This document shows, piece after piece, positions 1 through 5,410 of a DNA stretch of 5,410 nt. The notes below the pieces were generated by a model, which worked only from the letters and a program-made list of their open reading frames with translations, had not been told where the DNA came from and ran no database searches. The translations under genes were made by a program, and so were the position numbers. Each line of letters begins with the position of its first letter. The first letter of the stretch is position 1. Source of the DNA: Candidatus Acetothermia bacterium JdFR-47 (GTDB lineage Bacteria; Bipolaricaulota; Bipolaricaulia; Bipolaricaulales; Bipolaricaulaceae); the NCBI GenBank assembly GCA_002011415.1, contig MTNI01000078.1:1-5410 (forward strand). Direction: 5' to 3'.

Positions 1-1
1 C

Positions 2-391
2 TACTGCGCCAGCGGACCCGGCGGCCAGCACATGCAGAAGAACGAAACCGCCGTGCGCATCACCCATATCCCCACCGGGCTCGTGGTCGCCTGTCAGGAC
101 GAGCGCTCCCAACACAGGAACCGCGAGCAGGCGCTGCGGCTGCTCAGGGCCAAGCTCCGAGACCTGGAGGAGAAGCGGCGTGAAGCAGAGCTCCGTGAAA
201 CCCGCCGCCGTCAGATCGGCACCGGCGATCGTTCGGAGAAGATCCGCACCTACAACTTCCCCCAATCCCGGGTGACTGATCATCGGATCGGCCTCACCAT
301 CTATCGGCTGGAGGAGGGGCTGGACGGCGACCTCGACTTGGTGATCGATCCTCTGCTCGAGGAGGAGCTCACGCGGGCGCTGGAAGTCTAA
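2..391 (+). CDS. prfA: Peptide chain release factor 1, C-terminal part (5' end outside the window)
   Basis: This is the C-terminal 129 residues of class I release factor RF1, which reads UAA and UAG in the ribosomal A site and triggers hydrolysis of peptidyl-tRNA. The frame is open from base 2 and ends at TAA 389-391. Directly visible is the universal GGQ motif (codons 20-28) in the context SGPGGQH, whose Gln acts in the peptidyl transferase centre. After it come a [11 protein letters not shown] segment, [10 protein letters not shown], and a charged helix of about 40 residues. The [19 protein letters not shown] block is the RF1 form of the C-terminal domain and argues against RF2. The first Met in frame (base 32) lies inside the conserved domain and is not the start. 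The codon-recognition domain with its PxT motif lies upstream of the window. The next gene, 43 bases downstream, is a tRNA rather than the prmC methyltransferase gene that often follows prfA. Confidence 0.96.
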   Translation, partial: YCASGPGGQHMQKNETAVRITHIPTGLVVACQDERSQHRNREQALRLLRAKLRDLEEKRREAELRETRRRQIGTGDRSEKIRTYNFPQSRVTDHRIGLTIYRLEEGLDGDLDLVIDPLLEEELTRALEV

Positions 392-395
392 GGGG

Positions 396-424
396 TTGAG
401 GGAAAGCCCAGGCGCGGCTATATT
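396..424 (+). promoter_or_regulatory. Sigma70-type promoter of the tRNA-Ile gene
   Basis: TTGAGG at 396-401 matches the -35 consensus at 4 of 6 bases, and TATATT at 419-424 matches the -10 consensus at 5 of 6. The spacer between them (402-418) is exactly 17 bases. Transcription would start near 431, only about four bases before the mature tRNA 5' end at 435. The spacing and position make this the likely tRNA promoter, placed just after the prfA stop. No transcription data are available. Confidence 0.62.
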
Positions 425-434
425 CATCACGCGT

Positions 435-511
<77 letters not shown>

Positions 512-835
512 CTTTTCTGATTAACGTGCCTCAAGCGCAATCTAGAGGGCATTTTTAGGTGGGTTCTACATGTCAGGTCTACCTCGCGAGAGATAACCTC
601 AGGACGTAACAGGGTGAACTGGGGAAATATATTCCCCTTCCGTTGATCAGCTCGAGGTAAACACCAGTGACTCCTACCCGTATTCTCCTAACTGTTTGAC
701 GGAATTATTACGATTTTTTTGAGACAATGCCTTTCACCCATAGCTTACGGAGGAAGGCTAAACAGGCCTTGGCGGCCTAAACCTCTTATCTCAAGCTTCT
801 ACCCAAGCTGGGAATGTTTATGTGCTATAGCGCTA
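512..835. other. AT-rich intergenic stretch with no supported gene
   Basis: This 324-base stretch carries no ORF that I would defend. Composition falls sharply: I count about 73% GC in 121-180 of prfA against about 48% in 541-600 and 40% in 661-720. Small structures are present: a six-pair hairpin (621-626 with 632-637, loop of five), a run of seven T at 714-720 without a stem before it, a five-pair hairpin (764-768 with 774-778), and a perfect ten-base palindrome at 827-836 touching the stop codon of the minus-strand gene. None is a convincing terminator or RNA gene. It may be foreign or decayed DNA next to the tRNA. Confidence 0.5.
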
Positions 836-1141
836 TTATGTATCGCCCCACAATTCAATCTCTTTCCGGATTAATTCTTGGCAACTTTCACATTCTTCTT
901 TTGAGTACAGCCGTCCCATGCATCTTAGTAAGTGTTCCATGTTGAGCCGCACATTTATGCTAGCGTCGAGTGCTGCCTGAATACGATCAGCAAGGTCATC
1001 CTTATGCTCTTCTCGCAGAGAAGTGATAAAGCCTTTCCAGAACCCGTCAGGCATGTATATCTTTTCGTGGGTCTGGGCATCCTCAATCCATATCCCAGCC
1101 TCCCCACGCTTCTCCTGCACGTGCACCTCTAACTCTTTCAT
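836..1141 (-). CDS. Small hypothetical protein, 101 aa, with a C-terminal Cys cluster
   Basis: I do not recognise the family. The ORF starts at ATG 1141-1139 and ends at TAA 838-836. A purine-rich GAGGGG Shine-Dalgarno lies four bases before the ATG on the minus strand, which supports this start. The protein is soluble and acidic, with no signal peptide or membrane segment. Residues 1-30 look like short beta strands (KELEVHVQ, AGIWIEDAQT), and from about residue 34 it is mostly helical and charged. Cys74, Cys84 and Cys87 (CMGRLYSKEECESC) could bind a metal or be structural; a fourth ligand is not obvious. Amino-acid use is protein-like, unlike the overlapping plus-strand frames. GC is low, about 38% in 841-900 and 47% in 901-960 by hand count, which suggests a different origin from prfA. 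Upstream on the same strand lies a broken gene, so this may be the last intact gene of a decayed operon. Confidence 0.6.
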   Translation of the reverse strand: MKELEVHVQEKRGEAGIWIEDAQTHEKIYMPDGFWKGFITSLREEHKDDLADRIQAALDASINVRLNMEHLLRCMGRLYSKEECESCQELIRKEIELWGDT

Positions 1142-1247
1142 CCTGCCCCTCTTTTGCCAACCCCTTCGGGATCGCCTCCCGGGCGGCGGCGTCCTTTGCC
1201 ACCTGCTGAGGGTTGATATACCGCCAGTCCGCTACCTACACCTCCTT
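1142..1247 (-). pseudogene. Remnant of a small gene upstream of the 101-aa ORF
   Basis: On the minus strand a strong ribosome binding sequence, AAGGAGGTG at 1247-1239, is followed at the proper distance by GTA (1235-1233) instead of a start codon. The frame then reads VADWRYINPQQV and, further on, AAAREAIPKGLAKEG, a plausible helical protein that runs into the start of the next ORF. A one-base shift would end it at a TGA overlapping that ATG (ATGA, 1141-1138), the usual arrangement of coupled genes. This is best explained as a small gene that lost its start codon. It could also be the tail of the broken gene upstream, because the frame is the same. No function can be assigned. Confidence 0.3.
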
Positions 1248-1670
1248 CACGTTTATGATTTCCTCCACCTCGCAATATCGGGTGAGGACCTCGGCCTGCC
1301 CCACGAACTCTGCCGCATTAATACAGCATAACAGTTCTTGCTCGGCTAGGCCGGCGATGAGATAGCAGCCCCAGGGAAGTAAGGAATGGGGTGATAGGTG
1401 GTAGGCCCATCCGGGAAAGGCTCGGCCAGCTCCTCAACTTCCTTTTGGGAGGCGGATTGGTTACCCGCTTAAGAAGAGCTCGGGAGGACATAGAGAAGTC
1501 CCTCCTCTGCGAGAACATCTATCCGGTGGAGGTTCCTCGCGGCCTTCCCGAAGTGTGGCTCAAACTGTGCGTGTCCAATCCACAGGGCTTGCGGACTTTA
1601 CCCGCTCGACCTGATCCGTTGCATTGGCGAGGGTAGGCGACGCGTTTGGAGGTACGTATAATGTAATTTT
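1236..1670 (-). pseudogene. Decayed gene of unknown function, with several stops and frameshifts
   Basis: Minus-strand protein-like segments line up head to tail but not in one frame. Frame A, 1670 to about 1563, includes KITLYVPPNASPTLANATDQ and ends at TGA 1562-1560. Frame B, about 1579 to 1349, includes FEPHFGKAARNLHRIDVLAE, has an internal TAA at 1471-1469, continues with KEVEELAEPFPDGPTTYHP, and ends at TAG 1348-1346. Frame A resumes from about 1388 with YLIAGLAEQELLCCINAAEF and ends at TAG 1238-1236. Joined, these give a soluble protein of roughly 140 residues or more. The segments have balanced composition and plausible secondary structure, which is the evidence for former coding; stop-free runs of this length alone could be chance. 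I do not recognise the family, and the original 5' end is not clear. Confidence 0.4.
1657..1662 (+). promoter_or_regulatory. Possible -10 element (TATAAT)
   Basis: A perfect TATAAT lies at 1657-1662. The best -35 candidate at a 17-base spacing (1634-1639, TAGGCG) matches only 3 of 6 bases, and there is no extended -10. Transcription would begin near 1669, just before the GGAGGG at 1671-1676 and the GTG at 1679. It is a plausible but unproven start for plus-strand transcription toward the HdrA gene. A six-base match in relatively AT-rich DNA can be chance. Confidence 0.25.
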
Positions 1671-1678
1671 GGAGGGAG

Positions 1679-2036
1679 GTGAGCGGGAAGTTTCAGATCA
1701 TTGATCAAGAGATCCTGAAGCAAAAGCTGGCTCAACTCATAAGGGATGATCTAAGTGCTTATTGAGGATTTTGGCGTGTGTTCGCTCCCATATAAAGAAG
1801 GCAGTTAACCCCCCTTGAGCATATTGGCCACGAGGCCAAAGTTCTCTTTTTACTGGGCCAAGAGATCGTTTACTGCAAAGTCCTACATTGTCAAGTGAGC
1901 CCCCATCGCTGCCAATAAGCTGGCGCCTAGGGGCATTCCCCGTAAAGAGCACGACGCTCCAGTCAAGGCGATCTGCCTGGGCCGGCTAGGCGGGAAGGGT
2001 GACATTCCGAGAGAGGGCGATGGTAGAGACGACTAA
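1679..2036 (+). pseudogene. Broken plus-strand coding remnants before the HdrA gene
   Basis: Four short protein-like segments follow one another in alternating frames. The first is a 28-codon ORF from GTG 1679 to TGA 1763-1765, preceded by GGAGGG, containing KFQIIDQEILKQKLAQLIRD. The second, about 1755 to TAA 1806-1808, includes VLIEDFGVCSLPYKEGS. The third, 1820 to TAA 1916-1918, includes KVLFLLGQEIVYCKVLHCQ. The fourth, 1899 to TAA 2034-2036, includes NKLAPRGIPRKEHDAPVKAI and overlaps the start of the HdrA gene. This could be a decayed gene of about 110 residues or unrelated chance frames. The opposite-strand frame across 1737-1952 looks no more coding. No family is recognised. Confidence 0.28.
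1824..1851 (+). terminator. Intrinsic-terminator-like hairpin upstream of the HdrA gene
   Basis: TTGGCC at 1824-1829 pairs perfectly with GGCCAA at 1834-1839 around a four-base loop. After two bases comes a T-rich tail, TTCTCTTTTT at 1842-1851. A six-pair stem with a tetraloop and a T-rich tail is the plan of a rho-independent terminator. The stem is short and the tail is interrupted by C, so it may be weak. It would end plus-strand transcripts entering from 1669 onward, before the HdrA gene, whose own promoter would then have to lie between about 1852 and 2010. I see no good promoter there. Confidence 0.4.
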
Positions 2037-4049
2037 CGGCAAGATTGGGGCAGTGCTCGTCGTGGGGGGAGGCATTGGCGGCATGCAAGCGGCCTTGGAC
2101 CTGGCCGAATCCGGGTTCAAGGTTTACCTCGTGGAGAGAAGCCCTGCTATAGGGGGGGTGATGGCACAGCTCGACAAGACCTTCCCAACCAACGACTGTG
2201 CGATGTGCACCATGGCACCGCGACTTGTCACCGTCGCTAGGCACCCAAACATCTCCCTCATCACTTATTCTGCGATAGAAGAGATAGACGGGGAAGCTGG
2301 GAACTTCAAGGTCAGGGTTAGGAAACATAAGAGGTTCGTCGACTTGGCAAAATGCACCGGATGTGCTGAGTGTGAGGCGGTGTGTCCGGTGGAGGTGATC
2401 GATGAGTTCAACGTAGGTCTTACGAGTAGGAAAGCGATTTATAGGCCTTACCCTCAGGCGATACCTAATGCCTTCACGATAGAGAAACTCGACGAGAAAT
2501 CGCCATGCAAGGTTGCCTGTCCCGCGAAGGTCAATGCACAAGCCTATGTCAAACTTATCTCTCAGGGCAAGTTCAAGGAAGCCGTTGCCGTGGTCAGGGA
2601 AAGAAACCCGTTCCCCGCAATCTGCGGGCGTGTTTGCCATCACCCGTGCGAAGACGAGTGTAAGAGAAAAGACGTCGACGAACCTATTGCGATCCGTGCC
2701 TTAAAAAGGTTTGTCGTCGACTATGCAATGGAGAATGGAGAAGAAAACCCAGAAGCCGTTGATCCAACGAAAGAAGAGAAAGTAGCTGTCATAGGAGCAG
2801 GGCCATCCGGTCTTACATGCGCACTCCAATTAGTAGAGATGGGTTACCCAACCACAGTTATTGATGCCACTGCCAAACCCGGAGGCATGATGACGACGTG
2901 CTTGCCCGAGTACCGCATACCTACGAAGGCCGCCATGTATGACATCGACCGCATCCTTGTACGCGGGATGACGCTGCGAATGAACACCAAGGTGGGAAGG
3001 GATGTGCCGCTCGAGGAGCTGAGAAAAGAATTCAGGGCAATCTACATCGGCATAGGAGCTCAAGACCCGGCAAAGCTGCCTATTGAGGGTGTGGAGTCTA
3101 AAGGCGTCCTGTACGGATTGCCCTTTCTGCGAGAGGCCAAGGCCAACCGAAAGCCTGACTTTTTCGGAGAGAAGGTGATTGTGGTTGGCGGAGGCAACGT
3201 AGCGATAGATTGCGCCAAGACCTCGTTGCGCTTGGGCGCCAAAGAGGTTCATCTGGTTTGTCTAGAGACGCGAGATCTTACATCTAGGGACAGAATGCCA
3301 GCACATGATTGGGAGGTAGAGGAGGCTGAAGAGGAAGGTGTAGTAATTCATCCGCGTCTTGGCCCAGAAAGGATTGTGACGGATAACGGGAGGGTCGCTG
3401 GGCTAAAAACCATCGCCTGCGCCTCCGTGTACGAGGAGGATGGGAAATTTGCTCCAAGATTTGATAAAGATCGCCCAGCTCCCACAATTCAGGGTGACAC
3501 CCTAATAATCGCGATCGGCCAGAGGACTGACCTGACCGGCTTTGAACAGTTGGAGCAAGCTCGCGGCCTTATCAAAGTCGATCCCGTAACGCTTGAGACA
3601 AGCATACCCGGTGTTTTCGCTGGCGGTGATGTCGTAACAGGACCAGCTTCCGTAGTGGAAGCCGTCCAACACGGTAACGAGGCAGCGATATCCATCGATA
3701 GGTACCTACGGGGTGAGGATCTCAAGGCCGGCCGTGAAATCGAAGAGGAAAAGGTCACCGAGCTCCGGGAGAAGGTGGAGAAACAACCCCGGCAGGAGAT
3801 GCCAAAAGAGCCCGCATCGGAAAGAAGAACTAAATTTTGCGAAATCGAACGTGGCTTCACTGAAGAGATGGCAGTCGCGGAAGCGAAGCGGTGCCTCAGC
3901 TGTTCGATATGCGCTGAGTGCCTCCAGTGCGTAGAGGTCTGCGAAGCAGAAGCCATTGACCACAAAATGCAGGAGCAAATCTTGGACCTCGACGTTGGAG
4001 CGGTCGTGCTAGCGCCTGGCTATACCCTTTTCGATGCGGACAAGCGCTC
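2020..4049 (+). CDS. hdrA: HdrA-family protein with inserted GltD/NfnB-like module (first part; frameshift near 4050)
   Basis: This is a flavin and iron-sulfur electron-transfer protein, presumably cytosolic. Residues are numbered from ATG 2020. The N-half of an HdrA FAD domain has GGGIGG at 16-21 and the HdrA-typical NDCAMCTMAPRLV (Cys60, Cys63). A [4Fe-4S] motif follows: Cys112, 115, 118, 122. A module related to the glutamate synthase small subunit and NfnB then interrupts the FAD domain: Cys163 and 167, ICGRVCHHPCEDEC (Cys202, 206, 210, 214), FAD motif GAGPSG 259-264, NAD(P)H motif GGGNVA 390-395, and FAD closure GVFAGGDVVTGPASVVEA near 531-548. A six-Cys segment (Cys625, 628, 631, 634, 637, 641) follows, and HdrA sequence resumes at VVLAPGYTLFDADK. 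ATG 2020 has GAGAGGG just upstream and matches family N-termini; an in-frame GTG at 1999 would add seven residues. The frame stays open to TGA 4666-4668, but beyond 4049 it is out-of-frame Ser/Arg-rich sequence. The HdrA-GltD fusion is certain; the physiological partner is unknown, and methanogen heterodisulfide chemistry should not be assumed. Confidence 0.9.
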
Positions 4050-4056
4050 GAGCTTG
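4046..4056 (+). other. Frameshift site inside the HdrA fusion gene
   Basis: Up to the codons for DADKRS (ending 4050) the HdrA frame has codon starts at positions of remainder 1 modulo 3. From GAG at 4050-4052 the conserved sequence continues with remainder 0 (ELG, then SPNVVTSLQFERILSASGP). Adding one G near 4050 (TCG GAG instead of TCGAG) joins both halves with no length gap compared with the family pattern ELGYGRYPNVVTS, as I recall it. No classical slippery heptamer is evident. The simplest readings are a single-base deletion, real or from sequencing or assembly. Confidence 0.85.
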
Positions 4057-5410
4057 GGGCGTCCTGGTCTCCAAACGTGGTCACCAGCCTCCAGTTCGAG
4101 CGCATCCTCTCGGCCAGCGGTCCTTCTGGAGGCCAACTCGTTCGTCCCTCCGACGGGGCACGTCCCCATCGCATCGCCTTCATCCAGTGCGTGGGTTCCA
4201 GGGACTCAGAGCGGGATTACTGTTCCTCGGTCTGCTGCATGTACACCACCAAGGAGGCCATCATCGCCAAGGAGCACGCACCTGACCTGGAGTGCACCGT
4301 CTTCTACATGGACATGCGCGCCTTCGGCAAGGGGTTCGATGCCTACTTCGAGAGGGCGAAGGAGCTGGGCGTCCGATATGTCCGGTGTCGGCCGTCCCAG
4401 ATTGACAAGGGGCGCGCCTCCGGGACCCTGCTCATCCGCTACGAGGCCGAGGACGGTACGCAGCACGTCGAGGAGTTCGACATGGCGGTGCTTTCCGTGG
4501 GGCTCGAGCCCCCGGCAGAGGCGCACCGGATCGCGGAGCTATTTGGCATCGAGCTCGATGCGCACGGCTTTGCCCGTACCGAGGCCTTCTCGCCTGTTGA
4601 GACATCGCGCGAGGGCGTCTACGTCTGCGGGCCGTTCATCGAGCCGAAGGACATCCCCGAGACGGTGACGGAGGCGAGCGCTGCCGCAGCGAATGCCATG
4701 AAGCTTCTGGCTGAGAAGCGTGGCACGGAGGTCACCGAGCGGGAATACCCCGCCGAGAGGGACGTGCGAGGAGAGCCGCCACGGGTCGGAGTGTTCATCT
4801 GTCACTGCGGCCGGAACATCGGGGGGGTGGTGGACGTCCCAGCAGTGGTCGAGTACGCCAAGTCCCTCCCGGACGTGGTCTACGCCGAGGACAACCTCTA
4901 CACCTGCTCAACCGACACACAGGTCAGAATCAGGCAGATGATCGAAGAGCACGGATTGAACCGAGTGGTGGTAGCATCTTGCACTCCACGAACCCACGAG
5001 CCACTTTTCCGAGACACGCTGCGGGAAGCCGGCCTTAACCCCTACCTATTTGAGATGGCCAACATCCGCGATCAGTGCTCCTGGGTGCACATGCATCAGC
5101 CAAAGGCCGCCACCCGGAAGGCCAAGGACCTGGTGCGGATGGCTGTAGCAAAGGCGCGTCTGCTCGAACCCCTAGCGAAGGGATCAATCGCGGTAAACAG
5201 CGACGTCCTAGTGATCGGGGGTGGGATGAGCGGGATGACCGCGGCCCTCAACCTCGCCGACCAGGGCTTCCAGGTGCACTTGGTGGAGAAGGAAGAGGAG
5301 CTCGGGGGCACCCTAAAGAAGGTCCGTTTCCTCCTCGACGGCAGCTCGCCGGCCAAGCGACTCGAGGAAACAGTCAAGAGAACCCTCAACCATCCGGGGA
5401 TAAAGGTATA
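4050..5410 (+). CDS. hdrA: HdrA-family protein, continuation in the shifted frame: end of the first HdrA domain and a second HdrA module (3' end outside the window)
   Basis: This frame runs without a stop from 4050 to the window end and continues the same polypeptide. Residues are numbered as if one base were restored. The C-half of the first HdrA FAD domain contains FIQCVGSRD (Cys724), DYCSSVCCMY (Cys735, 739, 740), FYMDMRAFGKGF, and the FAD-closing YVCGPFIEPKDIPETVTEAS near 868. After a linker of about 30 residues a second, complete HdrA module starts at PRVGVFICHCGRNIGGVVDV. Its N-terminal domain has the four conserved Cys positions CHC (928, 930), YTCS (963), SCTPRTHE (988) and DQCSWVH (1020), expected to hold a [4Fe-4S] cluster. 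The second HdrA FAD domain begins with GGGMSG at 1067-1072 and is cut off at about residue 1130. Taken alone, this part would start only at an internal ATG such as 4239, which lies within a conserved motif, so it is not an independent gene. Third-position GC is much higher than in the first part. Confidence 0.88.

Noticed and set aside
621..637. Hairpin GGGGAA/TTCCCC behind the tRNA as a terminator.
   Set aside because: It is not followed by a T-run, and it lies more than 100 bases after the tRNA.
582..704. Minus-strand stop-free run of 41 codons, including GVYLELINGRGIYFPSSP.
   Set aside because: It has no start codon or ribosome binding site, and a run of this length is expected by chance; it is too short to call a gene remnant.
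764..836. Hairpin 764-778 and palindrome 827-836 as a terminator or operator for the minus-strand gene.
   Set aside because: Stems are only five pairs, and neither is followed by a T-run on the minus strand; the ten-base palindrome alone is weak evidence of a binding site.
1023..1331. Plus-strand 102-codon ORF and a shorter one at 932-1132.
   Set aside because: Both are antisense to the intact minus-strand ORF, which has a ribosome binding site and balanced composition; the plus-strand products are rich in Cys, His, Pro and Leu, as expected for shadows.
1391..1636. Plus-strand 81-codon ORF.
   Set aside because: It lies antisense to the minus-strand segments that look more protein-like, has no convincing ribosome binding site, and its composition is typical of an antisense frame.
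1696..1706. GATCATTGATC symmetric sequence as an operator.
   Set aside because: It is short, lies within the possible 28-codon ORF, and has no second copy in the window.
1963..2643. Minus-strand 226-codon ORF opposite the start of the HdrA gene.
   Set aside because: Its span mirrors clear HdrA coding sequence with FAD and [4Fe-4S] motifs; it is an antisense shadow.
4046..4060. Programmed ribosomal frameshifting at the break.
   Set aside because: No slippery heptamer, no nearby stop in the original frame and no obvious stimulatory hairpin; a one-base deletion explains it more simply. Not fully excluded.
4053..4668. The original frame continues to TGA 4666-4668 and could encode a 206-residue Ser/Arg/Pro-rich tail.
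   Set aside because: The neighbouring frame over the same bases encodes conserved HdrA sequence (FIQCVGSRD, YCSSVCCMY, FGKGF, GPFIEPKDIPETV), so the tail is a misread.

Overview
The window comes from a bacterium: its first gene is the end of the bacterial release factor RF1 (prfA), followed by a bacterial-type tRNA-Ile with a sigma70-like promoter. The ordinary coding DNA is GC-rich. The main gene is a very large flavin and iron-sulfur protein of the HdrA (heterodisulfide reductase subunit A) family, typical of anaerobes that use flavin-based electron bifurcation or confurcation. I cannot name the phylum from this sequence. Desulfobacterota, Chloroflexota, Bipolaricaulota and similar anaerobic lineages would all fit; that is inference.

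Layout. 2-391 (+): C-terminal 129 residues of RF1, including the GGQ motif. 396-511 (+): a compact unit of promoter plus tRNA-Ile(GAU). 512-835: AT-rich DNA with no convincing gene. 836-1141 (-): an intact small ORF of unknown function, much poorer in GC than prfA. 1142-1670 (-): what looks like a decayed gene or gene pair, with protein-like segments in two frames separated by stops and frameshifts. 1679-2036 (+): short, broken protein-like segments, with a terminator-like hairpin at 1824-1851.

2020-5410 (+): one HdrA-type polypeptide that runs off the window, with at least about 1,130 residues visible. Its order is: N-half of an HdrA FAD domain, a [4Fe-4S] ferredoxin motif, an inserted GltD/NfnB-like module (N-terminal Cys domain, FAD fold, NAD(P)H fold), a six-Cys segment, the C-half of the HdrA FAD domain, then a second HdrA module with its own N-terminal Cys domain and a third FAD motif. 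The reading frame breaks once, near 4050. The first frame stays open to 4668, but its Ser/Arg-rich tail is an out-of-frame artefact; the conserved HdrA sequence continues in the neighbouring frame to the end of the window.

How it fits together. prfA and the tRNA are housekeeping. The stretch 512-2019 looks like a degraded accessory segment between the tRNA and the redox gene. The HdrA fusion would pass electrons between NAD(P)H, ferredoxin and a partner, such as an HdrBC-type, MvhD-type or catalytic subunit, encoded outside the window. Third-position GC changes from about 45% in the GltD-like part to about 89% after the frameshift, so the gene may be a recombinant, a recently broken gene, or an assembly join.
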